Shown here: positions 1 to 7,736 of the stretch, piece by piece
Numbering within the stretch: position 1 is the stretch's first letter
Layout: every line of letters starts with the position of its first letter
Source: Longimicrobiales bacterium
Lineage (GTDB): Bacteria > Gemmatimonadota > Gemmatimonadetes > Longimicrobiales > RSA9
Length of the DNA: 35,039 nucleotides
Direction: 5' to 3'
Assembly (NCBI GenBank): GCA_035461765.1
Contig: DATHUY010000020.1
Span: forward strand, 1 to 35,039
Translations under genes and position numbers: made by a program
Notes under the pieces: model-generated
The model's database searches: none
What the model saw: only the letters and a program-made list of their open reading frames with translations
Told to the model about the DNA's origin: nothing

Positions 1-11
1 CCGGCCGCTTC

Positions 12-530
12 TCATTCCGGTTCGTCGCCCACGAGGAGGTCCTGTGCGTTCACCTCCCACACCGCCTGTATGGCCTCCTGATTGAGGACCACACCGCCGA
101 GCTGGACGTTGACCTTCTTCGGCGGACGCCCGCTGCGCAGCAGCTGGGCACTCATCACGGGAATGAAGGGAGCGGCGATCTCGAGATAGTCGCTCAGTCT
201 CTGCTGGTCTCCGAGCATCAGAGCGCCACGCAGCATCAGACCGCCATCGAGCTGCATCTCGACCGCACGGCCATGGCTGGTCACGGAGGCGTTCGTGAGC
301 GGGATGTCGTCATCCAGAGATGCCGCCCACAGCACCTGATCGACCTTGAGGACGGCGTGCTTCACATCGTCACCCGTCCCGGTCCAGCGCGCTGCAACGA
401 GATTCACGTAGCTCTTGCGATGCGCGAAGTACGACGCCAGCGCCTGACCCTCGGCAAGACTGACGGTTGCTTCCAGCATGCGGAAATCACGCAGGAAGAT
501 GCGCAGCCGGCGCGTGGGCCTGTTTTCCAT
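12..530 (-). CDS. Hypothetical protein with two similar halves (DUF6812-like)
   Basis: A 172-residue soluble protein with no signal peptide or membrane segment. I do not recognise a function. The second half (about residues 78-160) has the pattern G-x-L-x-L-x4-R-L-S-D-Y-L, then a hydrophobic FIPVMSAQLL strand and a final LNQEAIQAVWEV strand. That resembles the small beta domain I know as DUF6812. The first half (SYVNLVAARW ... VLKVDQVLWA) looks like a shorter version of the same fold, suggesting an internal duplication. The frame is open upstream to 668, but that part is Arg/Pro-rich and non-conserved in style. I chose the ATG at 530 because the protein-like sequence starts at MENRPTRR, although its ribosome site is weak. 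It diverges from the lipoprotein gene at 758. Confidence is high for the gene and low for the family. Confidence 0.7.
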   Translation of the reverse strand: MENRPTRRLRIFLRDFRMLEATVSLAEGQALASYFAHRKSYVNLVAARWTGTGDDVKHAVLKVDQVLWAASLDDDIPLTNASVTSHGRAVEMQLDGGLMLRGALMLGDQQRLSDYLEIAAPFIPVMSAQLLRSGRPPKKVNVQLGGVVLNQEAIQAVWEVNAQDLLVGDEPE

Positions 531-630
531 TGGGGGCCTCGGACAGTAGGTGATGCGCAGCCGCATCCTTCCGGGCCGGCGCCTTCCCAAGATGTGCGGC
601 CCGCGCGCGAGCGGGCAAGGCTTTCCGTAT

Positions 631-649
631 CGCGTACGGCCTGTACGCG
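631..649. promoter_or_regulatory. Small inverted repeat in a divergent intergenic region
   Basis: The 227-base gap between the divergent genes (531-757) holds a perfect 7-bp inverted repeat, CGCGTAC (631-637) and GTACGCG (643-649), with a 5-base spacer. Outer bases TTCCG (623-627) and CGGAA (648-652) add partial symmetry. This is the size of a repressor operator, but no regulator gene lies next to it. I see no convincing -35/-10 pair in the gap. It could be chance in G+C-rich DNA. Confidence 0.25.
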
Positions 650-757
650 GAACTTCGGTGGCGTCCACATCGTAGCAGAATGAGAGGCGGTGCCGGACGG
701 GGCCGCCGTGACCTCAACACTCCTGGAGCGGCTGTGACGCCGCGCACGAGGTGCCCT

Positions 758-1558
758 ATGAGTACCCGTTATCTGGTTCTGCCCCTCATCGCGTTCGCGG
801 CATGTGCGCCGAAGCGCATCAATGAGCCGCCGATCCTCGAAACCGGCGACCGCGTGGAATCCACCGATGCGGTGATCGAATCCGCGCGCCAGGACGCGGC
901 ACGGACGCAGCGCGAGGCGATGGCGGAGCGCGACGCGGCAGCTGCGCGGGCGATGTCCGACTGCGCGCCGGAGATCTGCGCCGCGATCACGCGCGGCGAG
1001 GTAGCGATCGGCATGACCGAGACGCAGGTGCTGGCAGCGACGCGTACGAGCCATGGCGCGTGGACAACGCGAGATGCCGGCGAGGCATCGGTGATGGTGC
1101 CGGTCGCACGGTCGACGACGCGCGATGCAGCGGGCGAGTTGGGCATGGTCCAGCTGCGCAACGGCCGCGTCGCGTCGTACAGCTACAACGAGGCGCAGGG
1201 GGTGCGCGTCGTGTCGAGCCCCGCCGATGCGACGACCGCGGCACGCGCGAGCGCACTGTCCGAGATGCTGCTGCGTGAGGGTGACGACTACGTGGCGCGC
1301 GGCGAGTTCGGCATGGCCCTGAACCGCTACGATCGGGCGCAGGTGCTGCGGCCGGCCGATCCGGAGATCGATTACCGCATCGCGACCGTGCTCGACCAGC
1401 AGCTCCGGCCGATTGAGGCGCTGATGCGCTATCAGCTGTTCCTGCACCGCCTGGAGATCGAGAAGATCCAGGCCGTCGGCGAGGCCTATGGTCACCTGGC
1501 GCATGCGATCGCGCATGCGCGCGAGCGCGTGATCATTCTGGAGAAGCAGACCCGCTGA
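758..1558 (+). CDS. Putative lipoprotein with C-terminal TPR-like helices
   Basis: A 266-residue protein. The N-terminus (MSTRYLVLPLIAFAAC) is a short lipoprotein signal with Cys16 as the likely lipidated residue; the box FAAC is slightly off consensus. Residues about 35-75 are charged and helical. Residues about 80-160 form a small domain with an EICAAITRGEVAIGMTE segment, a pattern seen in SmpA/BamE-like lipoproteins (inferred only). The C-terminus from about 180 (LLREGDDYVARGEFGMALNRYDRA) reads like two to three TPR helices. The start is the ATG at 758, with GAGG at 748-751; the frame is open upstream to 680 but that part lacks the signal. Its stop is only 4 bases before the next lipoprotein ATG at 1563, so the two genes probably form one transcript and act together in the envelope. 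Confidence 0.75.
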   Translation: MSTRYLVLPLIAFAACAPKRINEPPILETGDRVESTDAVIESARQDAARTQREAMAERDAAAARAMSDCAPEICAAITRGEVAIGMTETQVLAATRTSHGAWTTRDAGEASVMVPVARSTTRDAAGELGMVQLRNGRVASYSYNEAQGVRVVSSPADATTAARASALSEMLLREGDDYVARGEFGMALNRYDRAQVLRPADPEIDYRIATVLDQQLRPIEALMRYQLFLHRLEIEKIQAVGEAYGHLAHAIAHARERVIILEKQTR

Positions 1559-1562
1559 CATC

Positions 1563-3383
1563 ATGGACAGGCGCGGCGCATCTCAGGCGCGGCCGTGCGC
1601 CCCACGGCGCCGGCCGCCAGCGCGGCAGCAGGCGTGGCTCCCTGCGCGGCTGATCGCGCGGCTGCCAGCCGGCTCGGCCGCGTGTCAGCTCGTGCGGCTG
1701 ACGCCGCGGCTCCTGCTCGCTGCCGCGCTGCTGCTCTCCAGCACGGGCTGCGCGCGCCTGTTCGGTACCTACGACTTCGCTCCCAACGGACTCGCCGCGC
1801 GTGAGGACCGGCTGCGCACCATGCTCGCTTCCGGTCAGGCCGGCGTCGCATTTGCCGGCTTCGGCAGCTCGTATCACGCGCCCGACGACGAGGTACTGCG
1901 CGCGATGTATCAGGGCATGATCGCGTTCCACGCCGGTGATTACGGGGAAAGCGCGAGGCTGCTCGACATCGCGGGACCACTGGCCGACGACCGTATCACG
2001 AAGAGCATCTCGAGATCCGCGCTCTCCGTCGTGTCCAACGACCTCATCCTGCCCTATGAGCCGGGCCGCACGGAACGGCTGATGATCCCGTACTATGCGG
2101 CGCTCGCACGGCTGCGCATGGGCGACATCGACGGCGCGGCCGTGGAAGCGCGCCGGCTCAGCATGCTGCTGCAGTATTACGGTGACGACGACGAACCGCT
2201 GGACGAGGCGCTCGAGGCGACGCTGCGCTACGTCGCAGGCGCGATTTTCGAGGTATATGGGGACCGTAGCGACAGCAACGTCGCGTACCGCAACGCCATC
2301 GCCCTCGATTCATCCTTCGCCACCCCGGGTCCGGCTCCGATCGACGGGTACGGCACGGTGATCGTAATCCTGGAGCAGGGCTTCGTCGCGCATCGCGTGG
2401 AGCAGGGCCTGTCCATGCTGCTGCTGCCCGAAGAGGTGGATCTCATTGCGAACGGCGAGAGCGACGAGCGCTCCACAGCCCTCGGTTTCGTCGCCGCACG
2501 CACGCTGGCGCAGGCGGCCAGCCAGCCGCTGTTCCTGAACGGTACCTATCGGCCGCCGACGCTGCATGTGCCGGCGCCCGAAGACCGATCGCACGTTCCC
2601 CGTCGGCGTCCACGCGTCGTGTGCAGAACCGTGACCGATTCAACGAGCACGTCGAGCGGAACGACGACGTCGCAGCGCGAAGTCTGCGCGGAGGAGGAGC
2701 CGGAGATCGATGAGCTGCCTTATCTGCTGAAAGTGGCCTGGCCGGTGTACCGGTCCGAATACCGTCCGCAGGCGGCGCGGCTGCACCTCGGTACCGTGAC
2801 AGTGGACGCCGGAGCCGTGACGCCGGACAGCCCAGCCATGGCGGGTGAGGCACCGGGCGCCCGCGAGTCGCCGGACGCTTCGCACCGTGTGCGTGACGCA
2901 GGACCGGCCGATCGCTCATACCGGACCGGCAAAGCGCACACGCCCGGCGCGGGAAACGCCCCCGGTGTTACGGCGACGGGCAGGATGGCCGGCGCGGCCA
3001 TCACGTTCGCGGGCAATGCCGACCTGTCGCGCGGTGTGGTGGCCGACTTCCAGGCGGAGCGCGCGCTGGTCATTGCCCGCACCGTGGCACGTGGTGCAGC
3101 GAAGCTCGCGCTCACGAAGGGCGCGGAGAAAAAGCTCGAAGAGAAGAATGAAGCCGCGGGCAAGCTCATCGGCCTGCTCGGCAACATCGGCAATGCGCTG
3201 CTCGAGCGGGCGGACACACGTTCGTGGCACCTGCTGCCCGCAGGCATAGCCGTCGCACGGGTTCAGCTGCCGCCCGGCGAGCACCGCCTGCAGGTCGAAA
3301 TCGGTGCGCGCACTGTGGAACTGGAGCCGGTCCCGATCACGGCCGGCGGCGTGACGATTCTTACGAAGCGTATCTGGCGCTAG
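1563..3383 (+). CDS. COG3014-like TPR lipoprotein
   Basis: A large exported lipoprotein. The stretch around residues 145-190 (ITKSISRSALSVVSNDLILPY then a Tyr-Tyr-Ala-Ala-Leu-Ala-Arg-Leu-Arg segment) matches the COG3014 pattern I remember, in which a conserved N-D-x-x-x-P-Y block precedes TPR helices. The middle has TPR-like helices (GDIDGAAVEARRLSMLLQYY). The C-terminal third is a beta domain (GIAVARVQLPPGEHRLQVEIG) ending in RIWR. A disordered Pro/Ala/Gly linker lies at about residues 405-475. The entry starts at the first ATG, but residues 1-43 are Arg/Ala/Pro-rich. A GTG at 1692 would give MRLTPRLLLAAALLLSSTGC, a canonical signal with Cys as residue 20, and is probably the true start. COG3014 proteins can sit beside LpoB-type cell-wall factors; that role is inference here. 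It follows the lipoprotein at 758 by 4 bases. Confidence 0.8.
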   Translation: MDRRGASQARPCAPRRRPPARQQAWLPARLIARLPAGSAACQLVRLTPRLLLAAALLLSSTGCARLFGTYDFAPNGLAAREDRLRTMLASGQAGVAFAGFGSSYHAPDDEVLRAMYQGMIAFHAGDYGESARLLDIAGPLADDRITKSISRSALSVVSNDLILPYEPGRTERLMIPYYAALARLRMGDIDGAAVEARRLSMLLQYYGDDDEPLDEALEATLRYVAGAIFEVYGDRSDSNVAYRNAIALDSSFATPGPAPIDGYGTVIVILEQGFVAHRVEQGLSMLLLPEEVDLIANGESDERSTALGFVAARTLAQAASQPLFLNGTYRPPTLHVPAPEDRSHVPRRRPRVVCRTVTDSTSTSSGTTTSQREVCAEEEPEIDELPYLLKVAWPVYRSEYRPQAARLHLGTVTVDAGAVTPDSPAMAGEAPGARESPDASHRVRDAGPADRSYRTGKAHTPGAGNAPGVTATGRMAGAAITFAGNADLSRGVVADFQAERALVIARTVARGAAKLALTKGAEKKLEEKNEAAGKLIGLLGNIGNALLERADTRSWHLLPAGIAVARVQLPPGEHRLQVEIGARTVELEPVPITAGGVTILTKRIWR

Positions 3384-3504
3384 CCGGATCGCGCGGCCGC
3401 ATCCGCAGGCCCGGCAGTACCTGCCTTCCCCGCCATTCACGTTCGCCCCGATCTTGCACGCATCTCCCGTGTCGGTCAGTGGAACCCGAACCCGGGAGGA
3501 TTGT

Positions 3505-3798
3505 ATGCCGGACGCATGGAGCAACAAGGACGAGCGGAAGTACGAGCACATCAAGGACAGCAGCAAAGAGCGCGGCATGAGCGAGGACCGCGCGGAGGAG
3601 ATTGCGGCTCGCACCGTGAACAAGGGCCGGCGCGAGGAGGGTCGTACGCCGAACCGGACGACTCAGGGCACAGGCAACCCGAACCAGGGCTACGAGAGCC
3701 GGACGCGCGATGAGCTGTACAATCTGGCGAAGGACCGCAACATCGAGGGTCGGAGCAAGATGTCGAAGGATGAGCTGATCCGCGCATTGCGCGACTGA
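3505..3798 (+). CDS. Small hydrophilic protein with Rho_N/SAP-like C-terminus
   Basis: A 97-residue, strongly charged protein. The N-terminal half (WSNKDERKYEHIKDSSKERG, then MSEDRAEEIAARTVNKGRR) is the pattern found in small bacterial proteins annotated as plasmid-stabilisation-like or KDPG-type stress proteins. The C-terminal 35 residues (SRTRDELYNLAKDRNIEGRS, then KMSKDELIRALRD) form the helix-extended loop-helix of the Rho N-terminal/SAP family, which binds nucleic acid. The start is the ATG at 3505, with an excellent GGGAGGA at 3494-3500. The function is not established; nucleic-acid binding is inferred from the C-terminal domain. It converges on ruvA across the hairpin region 3805-3935. 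Confidence 0.8.
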   Translation: MPDAWSNKDERKYEHIKDSSKERGMSEDRAEEIAARTVNKGRREEGRTPNRTTQGTGNPNQGYESRTRDELYNLAKDRNIEGRSKMSKDELIRALRD

Positions 3799-3804
3799 CA
3801 CCCC

Positions 3805-3935
3805 CGGACGCGGAACCCGTTCTGCAGATTGGCGCGCTCACGCATGTCTTTGCCACGAAAATGCCTCACCGCTATACGGCGGTGAGGCATTTTCATGCAG
3901 ATCGGGGTCGATCTGCAGAACGGGTTCCGCGTCCG
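3805..3935. repeat. Nested inverted repeat, perfect 25-bp outer arms
   Basis: Bases 3805-3829 and 3911-3935 are exact reverse complements over 25 bp. They begin CGGACGCGGAACCC and end GTTCTGCAGAT. Between them sits a second, independent 16-bp perfect hairpin (3857-3872 with 3879-3894). A third, smaller one lies at 3896-3903 with 3910-3917 (TGCAGATC/GATCTGCA), sharing its CTGCAGAT core with the outer arms. The element spans 131 bp and fills the gap between two convergent genes (3799-3940). It could be a compound terminator, a small mobile element or the source of a structured RNA. Confidence 0.85.
3857..3894. terminator. Bidirectional intrinsic terminator between convergent genes
   Basis: A perfect 16-bp stem (GAAAATGCCTCACCGC at 3857-3872, its complement at 3879-3894) encloses a 6-base loop, TATACG. 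The stem begins with an A-run and ends with a T-run. Read from either strand, a G+C-rich hairpin is therefore followed by a U-tract. It lies 58 bases after the small Rho_N-like gene and about 47 bases past the ruvA stop, and should end transcripts from both sides. Confidence 0.85.
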
Positions 3936-3940
3936 ATTGT

Positions 3941-4534
3941 CTACTTCTTGATCGCGGCCAGTGCCGCCTTGATCAGATCGATCGGCGCCAGCGCTCCCTG
4001 ATCGTCGATCACCTTGCGTACGGCGGACGCGGCATCGGCGTTCGAGTAGCCGAGTGCGACGAGCGCGTGCACGGCCTCCTCGAAACCGGGCGCTCCGCCG
4101 CGCCCGGTCCGGGCGGCCGTAATCGCGATGTCATCGAGTCGGTCGGCGAGCTCGAGCGCCAGCCGTTCAGCCTTCTTGGTGCCGAGGCCGGGGATCTGGC
4201 GAAGCGCCGCGATGTCGCGATCCACGATGGCGCGGACCACTCGTTCTGGCGACATGGTGGAGAGGATGCTCACGGCGAGACGCGGGCCGACGCCGGACGC
4301 GGTGAGGAGGCGGCTGAAGACGGCGCGCTCCGCGTCGTCGATGAACCCATAGAGCTCCACGGCGTCCTCGCGCACGACCTGGTACGTGCGGAGCTCCACG
4401 TCCGCGCCTTCCTTCGGCAGCCGCTCGAATACGGTCAGTGGTATCTGCAGCTCGTACGCGACCCCGCCCTGCGTCATGACCTCGGCAATACCGATCTGGC
4501 GTCGCAGCAGCACGCCGCGAATGCGGCTGATCAA
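3941..4534 (-). CDS. ruvA: Holliday junction branch migration protein RuvA
   Basis: RuvA forms the tetramer that holds the four-way junction and loads the RuvB helicase. The 197-residue length matches the family (about 200). The N-terminal OB domain starts LISRIRGVLL and includes GVAYELQIPLTVFERLP and ELYGFID. Two helix-hairpin-helix motifs follow (LLTASGVGPRLAVSILS and LRQIPGLGTKKAERLALEL). The C-terminal domain that contacts RuvB ends in LALIKKA-style residues (LIKAALAAIKK). The start is a TTG at 4534 with GAGGAG at 4541-4546; the nearby ATG (4548) runs into a stop. It begins 10 bases after the ruvC stop. RuvB is not in the window. Confidence 0.95.
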   Translation of the reverse strand: MISRIRGVLLRRQIGIAEVMTQGGVAYELQIPLTVFERLPKEGADVELRTYQVVREDAVELYGFIDDAERAVFSRLLTASGVGPRLAVSILSTMSPERVVRAIVDRDIAALRQIPGLGTKKAERLALELADRLDDIAITAARTGRGGAPGFEEAVHALVALGYSNADAASAVRKVIDDQGALAPIDLIKAALAAIKK

Positions 4535-4544
4535 GGACGTCTCC

Positions 4545-5048
4545 TCATGGAAGTACGGCCGTGATGCGGGCGGTGGTGACGCCGACACTGCAATGACAGA
4601 GCGCGACCGCCACGCCATCGGCAGCGTCCGCCGGTGAGGGCGGTGTACGCAGGCGGAGCGTGCGCTGCACCATGAATTGAACCTGCTCCTTCGTCGCGCG
4701 ACCGGAGCCGACGACGGCATTCTTCACTTCCGCCGGTGCGTACTCGAACACGGGAAGATTGCGCAGCGTGGCGACGAGGAGGATGGCGCCGCGCGCGTGT
4801 CCCAGGATGATGCTCGTGCGGGCGTTCTTCGCATAGAACACGCCTTCCACGGCCATCGCGTCTATGGGGTGGCGCGAGAGCACTTCACCGAGGCCATCGT
4901 AGATCTGGCGCAGACGGTCCGGCAACGGCGTGTTCGCATCGGTGCGGACGACACCGCACTCGATCAGAGAAACGGCGCCGCCGCCCGCACGGGCAACGAC
5001 GCCGTAACCCGTCGTGGCAGCGCCGGGATCGACGCCGAGAACGATCAC
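4545..5048 (-). CDS. ruvC: Holliday junction endonuclease RuvC
   Basis: RuvC is the dimeric resolvase that nicks Holliday junctions symmetrically. The 167 residues fit the family. The four acidic catalytic residues are visible: Asp7 (GVDPG), Glu68 (AVEGVF), Asp141 and Asp144 (PADAADGVAVALCH). The FYAKNARTS loop and the basic KNAVVGSGRATKEQV DNA-binding segment are intact. Translation starts at a GTG at 5048, which overlaps the yebC stop (GTGA). It is the middle gene of yebC-ruvC-ruvA, an order conserved across many phyla. Confidence 0.95.
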   Translation of the reverse strand: MIVLGVDPGAATTGYGVVARAGGGAVSLIECGVVRTDANTPLPDRLRQIYDGLGEVLSRHPIDAMAVEGVFYAKNARTSIILGHARGAILLVATLRNLPVFEYAPAEVKNAVVGSGRATKEQVQFMVQRTLRLRTPPSPADAADGVAVALCHCSVGVTTARITAVLP

Positions 5049-5794
5049 GCGTCGGCCTCTGCGTATGCCGCCTCGTCGATATCAGCGTTGGAGTGGACCT
5101 TCTGCACGTCGTCGAGGTCATCGAGGGCATCGAGCAGCTTGAGGAGCTTCTGCGCTTCCGCGCCGCTCACGCTGACCGTGTTCATCGCCACCATCGCGAG
5201 CTCGGCGTCCTCGAAGTCAATGCCGGCGTTGCGCAGACCGTCCTGTACGGCCGCGAAGGATGCGAGCTCGGTGCTGACCACGTACACATCATCATCGCGG
5301 CGCAGGTCCTCGGCGCCGGCCTCGAGCGCGGCGAGCATTGTCGAGTCCTCGTCGTAGCGATTCGCATCGACGTAGATCTGGCCCTTGCGCTCGAACTGCC
5401 ACGCGACCGAGCCGCTCGTTCCCATGCTGCCGTCATTGCGGCTGAGAACGTAGCGTATGTCGGAGACCGTACGGTTGGCATTGTCCGTCAGCGTCTCGAT
5501 GTAGATGGCGACGCCGCCGGGGCCATAGCCCTCGTACGACACCTCCTGGTAGTCCACACCCTCGAGCTCACCCGTGCCCTTCTTGATCGCTCGATCGATA
5601 TTGTCGGCCGGCATGTTGGCGGCCTTCGCCGTATCAACCGCCAGGCGCAGGCGCGGATTCATTGCCGGATCGCCGCCGCCGCCACGCGCGGCCACCGTGA
5701 TCTCACGGATGAGCTTCGTGAAATGCTGGCCGCGCTTGTTGTCGTTGACGGCCTTCTTGCGCTTGATCTGCGCCCACTTGCTGTGCCCCGCCAC
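5045..5794 (-). CDS. yebC: YebC/TACO1-family protein
   Basis: A 249-residue YebC-family protein with the signature N-terminus AGHSKWAQIKRKKAVNDNKRG. The family includes transcription regulators, and recent work links members to relief of ribosome stalling at proline-rich stretches, like mitochondrial TACO1. The three-domain layout is complete: a helical N-terminal part (1-75), then GYGPGGVAIYIETLTDNANRT, then the acidic C-terminal part ending in DLDDVQKVHSNADI. The start is a GTG at 5794 with AGGAG at 5801-5805. The frame stays open upstream to 5941 but that part is not YebC-like. The stop overlaps the ruvC GTG, so all three genes are translationally linked. Confidence 0.93.
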   Translation of the reverse strand: MAGHSKWAQIKRKKAVNDNKRGQHFTKLIREITVAARGGGGDPAMNPRLRLAVDTAKAANMPADNIDRAIKKGTGELEGVDYQEVSYEGYGPGGVAIYIETLTDNANRTVSDIRYVLSRNDGSMGTSGSVAWQFERKGQIYVDANRYDEDSTMLAALEAGAEDLRRDDDVYVVSTELASFAAVQDGLRNAGIDFEDAELAMVAMNTVSVSGAEAQKLLKLLDALDDLDDVQKVHSNADIDEAAYAEADA

Positions 5795-5860
5795 GGGCTG
5801 CTCCTGCGTTTTGGAAAGACATTGCGCCAGAATGCGTTGCAGTCCCGGCCGACACTCCGG

Positions 5861-5890
5861 AATATAAGCGCGCGCCGCTGCGCAGGGCAA
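5861..5890 (-). promoter_or_regulatory. Likely sigma-70 promoter of yebC-ruvC-ruvA
   Basis: Reading the minus strand, TTGCCC (5890-5885) is followed after 18 bases by TATATT (5866-5861). This is a reasonable -35/-10 pair about 65 bases upstream of the yebC GTG. It is the only A+T-rich hexamer in the divergent gap 5795-5976. The assignment is by eye. Confidence 0.45.
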
Positions 5891-5976
5891 TCGCGGACAC
5901 AGCGCATATGGCTTGAAGCTTGCACCCGCGGTCGAACACATACCACACGGCAGCGGTTACCCGCAGGAGGATCGCA

Positions 5977-6630
5977 ATGGCGCACCACAGGCACGACGGG
6001 GACGAGAACGTTCTGCATACGGACGACGACGGCGATCTCAATCCCGACCCGATCACCGGCGAACCGGGCTCGCACCCGCTCGGCACCGGAGCAGGCGCCT
6101 CGGGTGGGGCGGTGGCGGGCGCCGTTCTGGGCGGTGCCGTCGGAGGACCCGTCGGCGCAGCGATCGGCGGCGCGGTGGGCGCGGTGACGGGTGGTGTCGC
6201 CGGAAGCTCGGCCGCGGAACGGCTGAACCCGACGGAGGAGGACGCGTACTGGCGCGACAACTTCCGGAAGCGCCCATATGCCGACGAGACGCTCAGCTAT
6301 GATCATTACCGGCCGGCGTACCGCTACGGGTGGGAATCCCGCACTCGCCTGACGGGCCGCCGCTGGGACGAGGTGGAGCGCGACCTTGAACGGGGCTGGC
6401 GCGAGAACCGCGGCGAGTCGCGTCTCGGGTGGAGCGACGCAAAGCTCGCGGCGAAGGACGCATGGCAGCGCATCGAACATCGCATGGCGGATGAGCGCGA
6501 CCTGGCGAACGCACAGCAGGACGCCGCCTCGGAGCCGTCCGGGCGTTCGTCCGCGACAGCCGAGCGTTCGTCCGCGATGTCCGAGCGTTCGTCCGCGGCC
6601 TCCGCGCCGTCGTCTACGGGGCAGGACTGA
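5977..6630 (+). CDS. Glycine-zipper protein with repeat tail
   Basis: A 217-residue protein. Residues about 1-40 are hydrophilic. Residues about 43-80 are a glycine zipper (GGAVAGAVLGGAVGGPVGAA and onward), a motif that packs in membranes or forms oligomers. Residues about 85-175 are rich in Tyr, Trp and Arg (YADETLSYDHYRPAYRYGWE; W-x2-V-E-R-D-L-E-R-G-W), a pattern seen in bacterial stress-associated hypothetical proteins. The tail carries three copies of an E-R-S-S-A type repeat. The start is the ATG at 5977 with AGGAGG at 5965-5970. No signal peptide is visible. A role in the envelope or in stress is inferred. It converges on the ligase gene with a 10-base gap. Confidence 0.75.
   Translation: MAHHRHDGDENVLHTDDDGDLNPDPITGEPGSHPLGTGAGASGGAVAGAVLGGAVGGPVGAAIGGAVGAVTGGVAGSSAAERLNPTEEDAYWRDNFRKRPYADETLSYDHYRPAYRYGWESRTRLTGRRWDEVERDLERGWRENRGESRLGWSDAKLAAKDAWQRIEHRMADERDLANAQQDAASEPSGRSSATAERSSAMSERSSAASAPSSTGQD
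6543..6600 (+). repeat. 21-bp tandem repeat inside coding sequence
   Basis: Nearly three copies of a 21-base unit starting GCGTTCGTCCGCG encode the Ser/Ala/Glu/Arg repeats at the C-terminus of the glycine-zipper protein. The period is a multiple of three, so copy-number change keeps the frame. Confidence 0.75.
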
Positions 6631-6640
6631 TTGCCGGGGG

Positions 6641-7684
6641 TCACTCCGATCGCAGGAGTGCCAGCGTGGAGCGGCCCTCGCGTGCGATCTGATCGAACGT
6701 GCACTGCGCCGGCGCCTTGTCCGGACGCCACCGCTCGAAACGCGTCCCGTGCCGGAAGCGACCCTCACTGAAATGATCGTAGCGCACCTCGGCGACGAGT
6801 CGGGGCTGCAGCGGTACCCATTCGTCGGAACGCCGCGTGCTCCAGCGGCTGGGTCCGCCGGGTGCGCGGCCGGTGAACCCGGCACCGCCGGCGTTCCGCT
6901 CGAGCTCCGGTGTCAGGGCAGCGCGCTCGTCGGCGCGGAAGCTCGACGTGTAACCGACGTGGTGCAGCAGACCATCGTCGTCATGGAGGCCCAGCAGCAG
7001 TGAGCCGACCACCTTCCCCGCCGACGCATAACGGAACCCGCCGACCACGCAGTCCGCAGTACGCAGGCGCTTGATCTTGACCATGCCCGCACGCTCGCCG
7101 CTGCGGTACGGTTCATCGAGTCGTTTCGCCATCACGCCGTCGAGCCCGTCAGCGCCACCGCGCAACCAGGCGCGCGCCTGCTCGATGTCGAGCGACTGTG
7201 GCGACAGCCGCACGTCATCCGTGAAGTAGCGACCCGCGAACGTTTCCAGCCGCTCACGCCGCTCGGCGAACGTGCGCTCGACGAGCGACCCGCCGCGGTT
7301 GGAAAGAAGCAGGTCGAAGCCCACGAACACGGCAGGCGTGGCGTGCGCGAGCTTCTGCACGCGGCTCGCGGCAGGATGAATACGCATGAGCAGCTGCTCG
7401 AAGGACAATCGGTCCTCGAACGGTATCACGATCTCGCCGTCGAGAACGAACCGGGTGGCGTTGAGGCCGGCCAGCGCCGCGACGATATCCGGGAAGTAGC
7501 GGGTGAGCGGCTTGCCGGCCTTGGAGCGCAGCTCGATCGCGTCACCATCGCGGAACGCCAGGCAGCGGAAGCCGTCCCACTTCGGCTCATAGGCCCAGCC
7601 GGCGCCGGCCGGCAGGTCATCGACCGTTTCCGCTTCCATGGGCGCGAACTCCAGGGGGATCGGCAGGTCGATCACTGTGCTCAT
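6641..7684 (-). CDS. ATP-dependent DNA ligase, LigD ligase-domain type
   Basis: The 347-residue protein covers the nucleotidyltransferase and OB domains of bacterial NHEJ ligases. Motif I is YEPKWDGFR, with Lys35 as the AMP-accepting residue. Further motifs are FVLDGEIVIPF (motif III region), a phenylalanine-rich VGFDLL (IIIa), DGVMAKRLDEPYRSG (IV) and MVKIKRLRTADCVVGG (V). The OB part contains GKVVGSLLLGLHD and ends with LVAEVRYDHFSEGRFRHGTRF. It has no nuclease or polymerase domain; the polymerase is the separate gene just upstream, 52 bases away. It seals double-strand breaks in Ku-dependent end joining in known systems. No Ku gene is in the window. The start is the ATG at 7684; the frame is open to 7801 but that part is unlike the family. 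Confidence 0.92.
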   Translation of the reverse strand: MSTVIDLPIPLEFAPMEAETVDDLPAGAGWAYEPKWDGFRCLAFRDGDAIELRSKAGKPLTRYFPDIVAALAGLNATRFVLDGEIVIPFEDRLSFEQLLMRIHPAASRVQKLAHATPAVFVGFDLLLSNRGGSLVERTFAERRERLETFAGRYFTDDVRLSPQSLDIEQARAWLRGGADGLDGVMAKRLDEPYRSGERAGMVKIKRLRTADCVVGGFRYASAGKVVGSLLLGLHDDDGLLHHVGYTSSFRADERAALTPELERNAGGAGFTGRAPGGPSRWSTRRSDEWVPLQPRLVAEVRYDHFSEGRFRHGTRFERWRPDKAPAQCTFDQIAREGRSTLALLRSE

Positions 7685-7736
7685 GGCGACACGTCCGGGA
7701 GGGCGGGGTGAGAAGTACTCAGCGACATGGGGCAGC

